From Lentisphaeria bacterium (lineage in GTDB: Bacteria > Verrucomicrobiota > Lentisphaeria > Victivallales > Victivallaceae), in assembly GCA_017450705.1 (NCBI GenBank), contig JAFSTC010000069.1, forward strand, positions 1 through 44,737: a stretch of DNA of 44,737 nucleotides. The letters are read 5' to 3'. The translations under genes were made by a program, and so were the position numbers. Below the pieces are notes generated by a model that saw nothing but the letters and a program-made list of their open reading frames with translations, searched no databases and had not been told where the DNA came from. Of the stretch, positions 25,554 through 33,253 are shown one piece after another. How positions within the stretch are numbered: position 1 is the stretch's first letter; each line of letters starts with the position of its first letter.

Positions 25554-26882
25554 TCAATCGACGAGTTTTCCAAACAGAGAGACCGGGTTGGACTGGATGA
25601 CTTCCACTTTTCTCAATGTTCCGGGCCGGCATTTTTCATCGGGCTCGAAATGGATCATGATGTTGGTTCCCGTCCGGCCCGTCCAGCGCCGGGGGTTGCG
25701 GGGGCTCACGCCCTCGACGAGGACTTCCTCCGTTCTCCCCTTCATGGCGGCCAGTCTTTTTTCGACCCGGACTGCCAGATCGGCCAGCAGGATCTGATTG
25801 CGCTCCTCCTTGACCTCCTCCGGCACCGTGTCGGGCATCTGCGCGGACTTGGCTCCCGGCCGGGGCGAATATTTGAAAATGAAGGACTGGGAATAGTCCA
25901 TTTCGTTCATCACCTCCCGGGTCAGGCGGAAATCCTCCTCCGTCTCTCCGGGAAAGCCCACGATGACGTCGGTGGAAAAGGTGAGGTCGGGGATGGCGTC
26001 CCGCAGTTCCGCCGCCTTGGCAAGATAGGAGTCTCGTGTGTACTGGCGGTTCATCGCGGCAAGGATCCTGTCCGATCCCGACTGAAGCGGCAGATGGATG
26101 TTGTGACAGACCTTCTCCGCCGTCGCCAGAGTCCGGATGAGGCGCTTGTTGAAGTAGCTTACGTAGGGGCTGGTGTAGCGGATCCTCAGCAGACCCGGCA
26201 GTTTGTCGAGTTCCTCCAGCAGCTCCGCGAAAGGCGAGCAATCGTCCGCGGGGGGCCGGATGTCGCCGCCGAGACCGTAGGCTGCGACGTTCTGCCCCAG
26301 AAGAAGGAGTTCCTTCACGCCCGAGTCGACGAGCATTTTCGCCTCCGCCAGCACGTCCTCCCGGGTGCGGCTGATCTCCCGCCCCCGGACGTAGGGCACG
26401 ATGCAGTAACTGCAGAACCTGTTGCAGCCCCGGGTGATGGCGATCTCTCCGTGCCAGGTGGCCGCGTAGTGGCCGGACATGCCGGTGAGAACATCGGGCG
26501 AGGGTTCCGTTTCGGCGAAGCGCAGATGCTTTTCTTTTGCCTTTCGCAGCTGTTCCGGCAGGGTGTGGAGCTGCCCGGTGCCGAGAACGAAATCCAAATG
26601 CGGCAGTTCCTCCAGGAGTTTGTCTCCCAGCCGCTGGGCCATGCATCCTGCGACGCCGATGACGAGACCGGGCTTGCGGGCCTTCAGCTTTTTCATGTAG
26701 CCGATCTTGCCCTTTGCCTTGCGCTCGGCGGCTTCGCGGACACTGCACGTGTTGAAGATCAGCGCGTCGGCCTCCTCCTCGGTGCCGACGATCTCATGTC
26801 CCTCGGCCCGGAGAAGACTTGCCATGGCGTCGGAATCCCGTTCGTTCATCTGGCAGCCGTAGGTTTTGATGTAAACCTTCAT
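25554..26882 (-). CDS. miaB: tRNA-2-methylthio-N6-dimethylallyladenosine synthase
   Basis: MiaB is a radical-SAM methylthiotransferase that modifies i6A37 of tRNAs reading codons that begin with U. The 442-residue protein starts with YIKTYGCQMNERDSDAM, the first cluster-binding Cys region. NTCSVREAAERKAKGKIG and VAGCMAQR supply the other two Cys of that domain. GCNRFCSYCIVPYVRGREIS contains the CxxxCxxC radical-SAM cluster. A TRAM-like tail ends the protein. Length and motifs are standard. It is 10 bp downstream of proB and leads into the esterase-glycerate kinase genes, with no terminator visible. Confidence 0.96.
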   Translation of the reverse strand: MKVYIKTYGCQMNERDSDAMASLLRAEGHEIVGTEEEADALIFNTCSVREAAERKAKGKIGYMKKLKARKPGLVIGVAGCMAQRLGDKLLEELPHLDFVLGTGQLHTLPEQLRKAKEKHLRFAETEPSPDVLTGMSGHYAATWHGEIAITRGCNRFCSYCIVPYVRGREISRTREDVLAEAKMLVDSGVKELLLLGQNVAAYGLGGDIRPPADDCSPFAELLEELDKLPGLLRIRYTSPYVSYFNKRLIRTLATAEKVCHNIHLPLQSGSDRILAAMNRQYTRDSYLAKAAELRDAIPDLTFSTDVIVGFPGETEEDFRLTREVMNEMDYSQSFIFKYSPRPGAKSAQMPDTVPEEVKEERNQILLADLAVRVEKRLAAMKGRTEEVLVEGVSPRNPRRWTGRTGTNIMIHFEPDEKCRPGTLRKVEVIQSNPVSLFGKLVD

Positions 26883-26892
26883 CGGATCGGCC

Positions 26893-28008
26893 TCACAGAA
26901 GCGTCAGGTTGTCCCGGTGGACCATTTCCGTTTCGCAGTCGCTGCCCATGGCCGCCTGGACGGCGTCGGAGTGACAGCCCCGCAGCTTGAGACAGTCCGC
27001 CGAGGCGTAGTTCACGAGTCCCCGGGCGAAGGGTTTGCCCCCGGGACCTGCGATCTCTACGGTGTCGCCGCGTTTGAATTCGCCGGAAACGTCCGTGACT
27101 CCCGCGGGGAGCAGGCTTTTGCCTCTTTCCCTGATGGCCCGTTCGGCGCCCGCGTCGACGGTGAGCCGGCCCGAGACTTTGCTGAAAAAAGTGAACCAGC
27201 GCTTGTGCCCGGAGAGGCGGCGGCCCCGGGGCAGGAACAAAGTCCCCGTGTCGTCTCCGGCGAGGATCCGTTTGATGACCCCGGGATCGCGGCCGTCGGC
27301 GATCCAGAGATAGCCGCCCGCGGAGGTGACGATGCCGGCCGCCCGGAGTTTCGACTCCATGCCGCCGATGGAGAATTTCGAGTCGTCGGTGCCGCCGGCA
27401 AGTCCGAGGATGTCATCGGTGAGTTTCGCGACTTCGGAGATCCGTTCCCCGAGGTTCCCCGCCGCGTCCCGGTCCCGCAGACCGTCCACCGTGGTGAGGA
27501 GGATCGTGAGTTCCGAGCCGGTCAGGGAGCCCAGCAGTCCGGCCAAAGTGTCGTTGTCGCCGAACTTGAGCTCGTCCACCGAGACGGAGTCGTTTTCGTT
27601 GACGATGGGCAGCACCCCGTTCTCCCACAGGGCGTTGATGCAGTTCATCACGTTGAGACAGCGCTCCCTGTTGCGCAGATCCGCCGCCGTCAGCAGCAGC
27701 TGGGCCGCCTCGAAGCCGTTTTTTCTGCACTCCGAGGTGTAGATGGCCATCAGCGCGCTCTGCCCGACCGCGGCCAGCGCCTGGATCCGCGCCAGATCCC
27801 GCGGACGGGTCTTGATTTTGAGCGTTTCCATCCCCATGCCCACCGCGCCCGAGGTGACCAGCAGGACCCGGCGGCCCGATCTGCGGATCTCCGCCACGCC
27901 CGCCACCAGCCGGGCCACGGCTTCCCTGTCGATCAGGAGGCGTGTCCCCGCCTTGATGATGACCTGCCGGCTCGCGGCCAGCGCCGCACTGCGTCCTTTT
28001 TTATCCAT
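26893..28008 (-). CDS. proB: Glutamate 5-kinase with C-terminal PUA domain
   Basis: ProB phosphorylates glutamate in the first step of proline synthesis. From the ATG at 28008 the protein has 371 residues, close to the 367 of E. coli. The frame runs further upstream to 28140, but that stretch crosses the promoter and has no family similarity. Family segments are IKAGTRLLIDREAVARLVAG, LVTSGAVGMGMETL, NENDSVSVDELKFGDNDTLA and FSIGGMESKLRAAGI. Residues beyond about 270 form the PUA domain usual in bacterial ProB. It is the first gene of the run proB-miaB-esterase-glxK-amidohydrolase and is divergent from mraZ. No proA is nearby. Confidence 0.95.
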   Translation of the reverse strand: MDKKGRSAALAASRQVIIKAGTRLLIDREAVARLVAGVAEIRRSGRRVLLVTSGAVGMGMETLKIKTRPRDLARIQALAAVGQSALMAIYTSECRKNGFEAAQLLLTAADLRNRERCLNVMNCINALWENGVLPIVNENDSVSVDELKFGDNDTLAGLLGSLTGSELTILLTTVDGLRDRDAAGNLGERISEVAKLTDDILGLAGGTDDSKFSIGGMESKLRAAGIVTSAGGYLWIADGRDPGVIKRILAGDDTGTLFLPRGRRLSGHKRWFTFFSKVSGRLTVDAGAERAIRERGKSLLPAGVTDVSGEFKRGDTVEIAGPGGKPFARGLVNYASADCLKLRGCHSDAVQAAMGSDCETEMVHRDNLTLL

Positions 28009-28051
28009 AACAGGAGTTTCTCCATGGTTTCGCGCTTGTTTCGATTTCATT

Positions 28052-28080
28052 AATATAGTCCGCGCTTTCCGCTTTTGCAA
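28052..28080 (-). promoter_or_regulatory. Promoter of proB
   Basis: On the minus strand TTGCAA (28075-28080) and TATATT (28052-28057) are separated by 17 bp, 43 bp upstream of the proB start at 28008. A start at the in-frame ATG at 28050 would leave almost no leader and no ribosome-binding site, which supports the shorter protein. Confidence 0.65.
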
Positions 28081-28178
28081 CGTGCGGAGAAACTTTGCCG
28101 GAAACCGTCGAAAACTGCCGGATCCCGGCCGAAAGGGCAAAAAATTTCAAAAAAATCGATTTTTTTTTGATTTTCGAT

Positions 28179-28207
28179 TTGAAAAAATCAGGAAGGTGTG
28201 GTACAAT
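28179..28207 (+). promoter_or_regulatory. Promoter of the mraZ division cluster
   Basis: TTGAAA (28179-28184) and TACAAT (28202-28207) are separated by 17 bp. A and T tracts, including the palindrome A7-TCGA-T7 at 28149-28166, lie just upstream and could act as an UP element. This is the best sigma70 match in the window. Confidence 0.7.
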
Positions 28208-28209
28208 TA

Positions 28210-28239
28210 GGAGTGAAAAGGAGTAAAAAGGAATAGAGT
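28210..28239 (+). promoter_or_regulatory. Candidate MraZ operator: three 10-bp direct repeats
   Basis: GGAGTGAAAA (28210-28219), GGAGTAAAAA (28220-28229) and GGAATAGAGT (28230-28239) repeat with a 10-bp period right after the -10 box and end 5 bp before the mraZ ATG. E. coli MraZ is known to bind TGGGN repeats with 5-nt spacers, thus also a 10-bp period. The repeats also contain the ribosome-binding sequence, so part of the signal may be Shine-Dalgarno. Confidence 0.5.
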
Positions 28240-28244
28240 TGACG

Positions 28245-28751
28245 ATGGCGGACGAAAAAAGGCGGCGCAAGGTCATGTTCTACGGCGAGTACGACCGGGC
28301 TCTGGATCCCCAGTGCCGGATCTCTCTGCCCAGCGAGTGGCGCAGCCGGGAAGGGGAGACGGAACTGGTGATGATCCCCGCTCCGGGCCGGGCGCTGGTC
28401 CTGATGCCCGAAGAGACCCTGGCCGGGTTTTTCGAGAAGCTGCAGGACGAGTCCATCGCCAATCCGAAGATCCAGATGGCCTTCGCTTTCCTCGGTTCCC
28501 AGGCCCGGGTCTGCCGGTGCGACAAGCAGGGCCGCTTGCCGCTGGACCGCAAAAAGCTGGAGTCCGTCGGCATCTCGAGCCAGGTCAAGATGATTGGCGC
28601 CATCACGCATATCCGTCTCTGTGCGCCGGAGAACTGGCAGGTCCCCGGTGACGAGGAGACCGTTGCGGGGTATCTCGGCGATATCAGAAGTGTGGGCGGC
28701 GAGGCCGGAGGTCTTGCCGGGATCCTGAGCAGTATTCTCGGAGGACGTTGA
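28245..28751 (+). CDS. mraZ: Division/cell wall cluster transcriptional regulator MraZ
   Basis: MraZ is a ring-forming DNA-binding protein that represses its own division cluster. The ATG at 28245 gives 168 residues; a TTG 6 bp upstream is less likely. The two SpoVT/AbrB-like halves are marked by YDRALDPQCRISLPSEW near residue 16 and by CRCDKQGRLPLDRKKLE near residue 90. The first DNA-binding motif reads DPQCRISLP where DxxGRxxxP is usual, so Cys replaces the conserved Gly, while the second motif keeps Gly. It is first in the mraZ-rsmH-ftsL-ftsI cluster, and three 10-bp repeats at its promoter could be its own operator. Confidence 0.93.
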   Translation: MADEKRRRKVMFYGEYDRALDPQCRISLPSEWRSREGETELVMIPAPGRALVLMPEETLAGFFEKLQDESIANPKIQMAFAFLGSQARVCRCDKQGRLPLDRKKLESVGISSQVKMIGAITHIRLCAPENWQVPGDEETVAGYLGDIRSVGGEAGGLAGILSSILGGR

Positions 28752-28758
28752 CGGGATC

Positions 28759-29694
28759 ATGGATTTTCGGCACGAACCTGTTCTGTTGGATGCGGTGTTG
28801 GAACATCTGGTTTTCGACACCGGCCGTCCCGCGCGCCTCATAGACGGGACGCTGGGCGGCGGCGGACACAGCTTTGCTCTGCTGCAGAAGTATCCGAAGC
28901 TCGAGCTTCTGGGGATCGACCGGGACGAGGATGCGCTTGCCGCCGCCTCTGAACGGTTGAAACCCTTTGCCGGACGTTTCGAAACCGTCCACGGGAGTTA
29001 CTCGCAAATGACGGAGATCGCCCGGGGACGGGGTTGGGACGCCGTGGACGGTGTCCTTCTCGACATCGGCGTTTCTTCTTTTCAGATCGATACGCCCGAG
29101 CGCGGGTTTTCGTGGCGCGGCGATGGTCCTCTGGATATGCGCATGGACCGGAAGAGCCCCGTGACCGCGGCCCGGCTTCTCAACCGGGCGACGGAGCGGG
29201 AGCTGGAGGAGATATTCCGAAAGTTCGGGGAGATCCGGCCTGCGAAAAAACTGGCCGCCGCGGTTGTTGCGCGGCGGACGGATGCCCCCTTTGCCGCAAC
29301 GGGCGATCTGGTGGCGCTGTGCGACGAGGTCCTCGGCCGTTCCCGAAAGGGGGAACTGCCGAAACCCACGCTGGTGTTTCAGGCCCTGCGCATCGCGGTG
29401 AACGGCGAGCTCGACGAACTGGAGAAGGGATTGACGGCCGCGTGCGGTCTGCTTCGCTCCGGAGGACGTCTTGCGGTGATCAGCTTCCACTCGCTGGAAG
29501 ACCGGATCGTGAAGAACTTCATCCGTGAGGCGGCGCGTGACTGCATCTGCCCTCCGGACCTTCCGGTGTGCCGCTGCGGCCACAGGGCTTTCCTGCGGCC
29601 CGTTACCCGTCACGCCGTGACCGCGGACGAAGAGGAGCTGCGGAGAAACCGCCGCGCCGCATCCGCCCGGCTTCGGGCGGCCGAAAAATGCTGA
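28759..29694 (+). CDS. rsmH: 16S rRNA (cytosine1402-N4)-methyltransferase
   Basis: RsmH (MraW) methylates C1402 of 16S rRNA in the ribosomal P-site. The 311-residue protein has the expected length and begins with FRHEPVLLDAVLEHL. LIDGTLGGGGHSFALL is the S-adenosylmethionine site, DIGVSSFQIDTPERGFSW and GPLDMRMD follow, and ISFHSLEDRIVKNF is the conserved C-terminal segment. It lies 7 bp after mraZ. A Cys cluster near the end (CICPPDLPVCRCG) is common in the family. Nothing suggests a change of function. Confidence 0.97.
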   Translation: MDFRHEPVLLDAVLEHLVFDTGRPARLIDGTLGGGGHSFALLQKYPKLELLGIDRDEDALAAASERLKPFAGRFETVHGSYSQMTEIARGRGWDAVDGVLLDIGVSSFQIDTPERGFSWRGDGPLDMRMDRKSPVTAARLLNRATERELEEIFRKFGEIRPAKKLAAAVVARRTDAPFAATGDLVALCDEVLGRSRKGELPKPTLVFQALRIAVNGELDELEKGLTAACGLLRSGGRLAVISFHSLEDRIVKNFIREAARDCICPPDLPVCRCGHRAFLRPVTRHAVTADEEELRRNRRAASARLRAAEKC

Positions 29695-29739
29695 ACTGAA
29701 CTTCAACAAAATGAAATGACATAGAGGAGCTTGGACAGA

Positions 29740-30210
29740 ATGAACATTCAACCGGGACGCATGACACAGACGAGACGGACGAGTTCCGCACGGCGGGATC
29801 CCGACTTCGGACGGCAGTTCGCGAGGGTGATGAAGGTGGTCCTTTGCCTCGTCCTCATCTCTTCGGTCCTGGTCATCCACATCTACATGAATCAGCGGAT
29901 CGCCGAGACCGAGGCGCAGATCCGCGCCGTCCGGCAGAACATCAGCCGGGTCCGGACCGAGATCACCAATCTGCGCAACCGGAAGGAGGAGTACTGCAGT
30001 CCGGAGTTCGTCCGGCGCCAGATGGGGCGGTTCGGATTGAACCTCGTTCCCGCCGAACCGGGGCAGGTCCGTCTGATGTCCGTCCTGCCGTCGTCTCAGG
30101 CCCGGCGGCTGGCCGTGCAGATGGAGCAGAGATCTCCCGTCATCGCCGCCGACAGTTTCCGGCGTCCCGTTCCGGGAAGACAGCGTTTCGGGAGCATGAG
30201 CCGTGACTAA
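29740..30210 (+). CDS. ftsL: FtsL-like division protein (by position and topology)
   Basis: The 156-residue protein has a basic N-terminal tail of about 30 residues, one membrane segment near residues 31-47 (VVLCLVLISSVLVIHIYM) and a coiled-coil stretch of about 40 residues, the layout of the bitopic division protein FtsL. Position between rsmH and ftsI supports this, since FtsL sequences diverge quickly. A further 70 or so residues follow the coiled coil, so it is longer than the E. coli protein. GAGGAG lies 10 nt before the ATG at 29740; a TTG 9 bp upstream abuts that site. It would recruit FtsI/FtsW to the septum with FtsB. Its end overlaps ftsI by 8 bp. Confidence 0.75.
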   Translation: MNIQPGRMTQTRRTSSARRDPDFGRQFARVMKVVLCLVLISSVLVIHIYMNQRIAETEAQIRAVRQNISRVRTEITNLRNRKEEYCSPEFVRRQMGRFGLNLVPAEPGQVRLMSVLPSSQARRLAVQMEQRSPVIAADSFRRPVPGRQRFGSMSRD

Positions 30211-32044
30211 CACTTCCGATTCGATTCGGATGCGGGGGAAGCTGATCGCTGTCTGGTGGTTTCCCCTCGCGGCTTTTCTCATATTCCGTTTTTTTCAGGT
30301 ACAGGTGGTCCGCCACGACTATTATCTCGGCGAGGCCAGAGTGCGCTACACCGCCAGCCGCACGACGACGGGGAAGCGGGGGGAGATCTTCGACCGGTCC
30401 GGCTATCTGCTGGTGGGCAATTCCCCCTGCGTGGAGATCTTCTGCACACCCGCCAATCTTCCCGAGAACAGCCGCCGCGGCGTCGCCGTCATCTGTGCAA
30501 AGCATTTCGGCAAGCCCGCCATGTGGTATTTCCGGCGCCTGGCGCCCACGATCCGCAAAAAAGGGTCGGACGGGGTGGAAAAAGAGGTCCCCTCGCTCTA
30601 CTTCATGATCAACCGCCAGACGCCTCTGGAAACGGCGGAATCCTTCAAAAGGGAACTCGTCCGCTTTTTCCAGACGGAAAAGGAGAAGGCGGCGCAAAAG
30701 ACGACCGCCCGCCACTTCCCGCGGGGATTCATCGCGTACCGCAACTCCAGCTACCGGACTTATCCCAAGGGACGGCTGGCCTCGAACATCCTGGGGTACA
30801 TCAACGTCGTGAACGACTCGGCCGTTCCCCAGGGGGGACTGGAGAAGGAACTGAACCGGGACATCACGCCTGAAAAGGGCCGCGAGATCTACGAGCGGAC
30901 CCGCGACGGGATCCCGCTGGATTACGGCTACCGCAAATTCACGGGCGGCCGCGACGGAAAGGATGTCTATCTCACGATCAGCGAACCCGTGCAGGCCATC
31001 CTCGAGGAGGAGCTTGACGCGGCCTACGCGAAATGGCGGCCCGAAACGATCTACGCGGCCATCGCCGATCCCGCCACGGGGGAGATCCTCGCGCTGGCCC
31101 AGCGGCCGACCTTCGATCCCGGAGACCGGTCCAGTTTCGACCCCGCGGCCGTCCGGACCCGCATCGCCGAGGACTCCTACGAACCCGGCTCGGTCATCAA
31201 ACCCTTCAGCATCGGCAAGGCGCTGGACTGGGGCGTCGTCACTCCCGGGACCGTCATCGACTGCGAGAAGGGTCGCTGGATCTATCTGAAGCGTCCCCTG
31301 ACGGATTCCCACAATTACGACAAGCTCACCGTCGCGGGCGTCATCCAGAAATCCAGCAACATCGGAACGGCCAAAGTCGCCCTGACTCTGGGGAAGGAAC
31401 GGGTGTACGAGGTGCTCAAAACCTTCGGTTTCGGGGAGAAGACGGGATTGCCGTTCCCCCTCGAGAGCCGCGGCTATCTGCCCCGCCCGAAGCGGTGGGA
31501 CGGTCTCTCCATCACCCGTTTCCCCATCGGATACGGCATCCGGGTCTCCCCGCTCCAGCTCCTGCGGGCGTACTGCGCGCTGGCGTCCAACGGCGATCTG
31601 CCCGAACTCAGACTGGTCGACCGGCTCGTCGACACCGCCACCGGGAAGGAAACGAAAAATCCCCCGAAGATCATCCGCAGGACCTTCATGAATCCGGCGG
31701 CCCACCGCCAGCTGGTGGACATGATGATCACCGTTACGGAACCGGGGGGAACTGCCACCAAGGCAGCCATTCCCGGCTACCGTGTGGCGGGCAAGACGGG
31801 GACCAGCCGCAAGTACGTCCCCGGCAAGGGGTACAGCCGGGGAGCCTATTTCGCCAGCTTCGTCGGATTCGTTCCGGCATACAAGCCCCGGCTCGTGATG
31901 CTGGTCACCTTCGACAATCCCAAGGGCGCCAGTTACGGCGGCACCATCGCCGGCCCCGTGTTCAGCCGGGCCGCCTCGCGCATTCTCAAATACTGGAACG
32001 TCCCTCCCGATCACATCCCCGAGAAGAGCGGAAAGAAGAAATGA
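30203..32044 (+). CDS. ftsI: Septal peptidoglycan transpeptidase FtsI (PBP3)
   Basis: This class B penicillin-binding protein cross-links septal peptidoglycan in the periplasm. It has 613 residues from a GTG that overlaps ftsL; an ATG at 30230 would shorten it by 9 residues. One membrane segment (LIAVWWFPLAAFLIFRFF) anchors it. The dimerisation domain begins near TTGKRGEIFDRSGYLL. The catalytic motifs are SVIKPF near residue 329, KSSNIG near 383 and GKTGTS near 530. No PASTA repeats are present. It is the last division gene here: murE, murF and mraY, which usually follow, are absent and the strand continues with an unrelated secreted protein. Transcription may end in the 120-bp gap after it, but no convincing terminator was seen. 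Confidence 0.95.
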   Translation: MTNTSDSIRMRGKLIAVWWFPLAAFLIFRFFQVQVVRHDYYLGEARVRYTASRTTTGKRGEIFDRSGYLLVGNSPCVEIFCTPANLPENSRRGVAVICAKHFGKPAMWYFRRLAPTIRKKGSDGVEKEVPSLYFMINRQTPLETAESFKRELVRFFQTEKEKAAQKTTARHFPRGFIAYRNSSYRTYPKGRLASNILGYINVVNDSAVPQGGLEKELNRDITPEKGREIYERTRDGIPLDYGYRKFTGGRDGKDVYLTISEPVQAILEEELDAAYAKWRPETIYAAIADPATGEILALAQRPTFDPGDRSSFDPAAVRTRIAEDSYEPGSVIKPFSIGKALDWGVVTPGTVIDCEKGRWIYLKRPLTDSHNYDKLTVAGVIQKSSNIGTAKVALTLGKERVYEVLKTFGFGEKTGLPFPLESRGYLPRPKRWDGLSITRFPIGYGIRVSPLQLLRAYCALASNGDLPELRLVDRLVDTATGKETKNPPKIIRRTFMNPAAHRQLVDMMITVTEPGGTATKAAIPGYRVAGKTGTSRKYVPGKGYSRGAYFASFVGFVPAYKPRLVMLVTFDNPKGASYGGTIAGPVFSRAASRILKYWNVPPDHIPEKSGKKK

Positions 32045-32164
32045 GAAGCTTTTTTCCGGGAAAACCGTTCCCTGCGTAAAATAATTTTTCCGCGCCGCCC
32101 GTTAAATAGACAGGTTCGGACTTAGTCGCGATCGAAAAAAACGTTCCAACAGGAGAAAATGAAC

Positions 32165-33082
32165 ATGTCGATGAAACTGACACTGACCGGTGCGGCCTCC
32201 GCCCTTCTCGTCCTGACCGCCTGGGGAAGTCCCTTTTCGGAAGCCCAGGCCAAGATCAAGGAAAAATATCCCGAGGAATACGAAAAGATCCAGGCCCTCG
32301 CCGCCACCGATATGGCCGAGGCCCAGAAAAAACTGGCGGAACTCGCCCGCAAGGGCAATATCCGGCTTCCCCGCGAGAGCGGAAGGGGGCAGCGCTCCCG
32401 TTTCTCCGGGCCCCGCGGCGGTGAACGGGGCGAACGCGGCGAGCGCGGCGGCCGTGGAGGCATGGATTTCCGAGGCGGCCGTCCCGGCGGCATGGGCGGA
32501 GGCATGGGCGGAGGTATGGGCATGATGCGCCGGTTCAACCCGCTTCGCCGTTTCGTCGCCGAAAGCCAGATCAAGAGCAAGTTCGCCGCCGAGTACGCTC
32601 AGGCCGAGAAGGAACTTCTGGCCGCCGCCGACAAGATCGACGAACTGGCCAAAAAGGCGAAGGTGACTCTTCCCGTTTCGTCCGAACTTCAGATGCGCCG
32701 TCTGCGCGCCAAGGCTCCCGAAGAGTTTGCCAAGCTCGAGGAACAGTCAGAATCCGATCCCCGCACCGTCTTCGGCGGGCTCCGGGAACTGGCCGAAAAG
32801 GAGGGCGTGACCCTCAACGACAATCCCGGTCAGCCCCGCGACGGCCGCGGCTTCCGCGGCGGTGAACGCGGCGGCGAGCGCGGCGCGGACCGGCCTGCCA
32901 AGGCTCCCGGGCGGGAAAATCCGGCCCAGACGATCCGGAAACTGCGGCAGAAATATCCCGAGGAGATGAAGGAGATCATGGCGCTCCGCGAAGAGGATCC
33001 CAAAGAGTTCTCCCGCCGGCTTCAGGAACTCAACCGGCGCTATGCCGCCGAGTCCGATGCGGGCAAGACCGAAAAGAAGTGA
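32165..33082 (+). CDS. Secreted Arg/Gly-rich protein with four KYPEEY-type repeats, unknown function
   Basis: I do not recognise this protein. AGGAG (32151-32155) favours the ATG at 32165, giving 305 residues. An N-terminal signal peptide (MSMKLTLTGAASALLVLTAW, probable cleavage near GSPFSEAQA) predicts export. Four related helical modules of about 40 residues follow, each near the pattern IKxKYPEEYxKIxAL then KKLxELAxKxxVxLP: they begin near AKIKEKYPEEYEK, SQIKSKFAAEYAQ, MRRLRAKAPEEFAK and IRKLRQKYPEEMKE. Modules 1 and 2, and modules 3 and 4, are separated by Arg/Gly-rich linkers (ERGERGERGGRGG; GGMGGGMGGGMGMM; RGGERGGERG). It lies between ftsI and the gsp operon on the same strand. The composition resembles the insertion in GspC, so a link to secretion is possible but unproven. 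Confidence 0.75.
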   Translation: MSMKLTLTGAASALLVLTAWGSPFSEAQAKIKEKYPEEYEKIQALAATDMAEAQKKLAELARKGNIRLPRESGRGQRSRFSGPRGGERGERGERGGRGGMDFRGGRPGGMGGGMGGGMGMMRRFNPLRRFVAESQIKSKFAAEYAQAEKELLAAADKIDELAKKAKVTLPVSSELQMRRLRAKAPEEFAKLEEQSESDPRTVFGGLRELAEKEGVTLNDNPGQPRDGRGFRGGERGGERGADRPAKAPGRENPAQTIRKLRQKYPEEMKEIMALREEDPKEFSRRLQELNRRYAAESDAGKTEKK

Positions 33083-33095
33083 TTTGCCGGAAGGA

Positions 33096-33120
33096 GCAGG
33101 CGGGGGGGCATCCCGCCTGC
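33096..33120 (+). terminator. Possible terminator hairpin after the Arg/Gly-rich protein gene
   Basis: GCAGGCGGG (33096-33104) pairs with CCCGCCTGC (33112-33120) in a 9-bp stem 14 bp after the stop. A run of eight T residues occurs about 20 bp further on rather than directly after the stem, so termination may be weak. Confidence 0.45.
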
Positions 33121-33179
33121 TTCCCGTTTCCGGAGAACAGGTTTTTTTTGAAATTTTTGCGTTTGCCGCCGGATATACA

Positions 33180-33208
33180 TTGCAAAAAAGCAATCTCTGT
33201 GGTAAGTT
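33180..33208 (+). promoter_or_regulatory. Promoter of the type II secretion operon
   Basis: TTGCAA (33180-33185) and TAAGTT (33203-33208) are separated by 17 bp, about 45 bp before the gspL start. The TTGCAA box is shared with the proB and hydrolase promoters. Confidence 0.5.
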
Positions 33209-33253
33209 ATGCCGGGGACAGAAGTGAAGTGATTTACGGGACGGAAGGTTCGA

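Noticed and set aside
28009-28140. N-terminal extension of proB to 28140
   Set aside because: It would cross the promoter at 28052-28080, lacks a ribosome-binding site and exceeds the family length.
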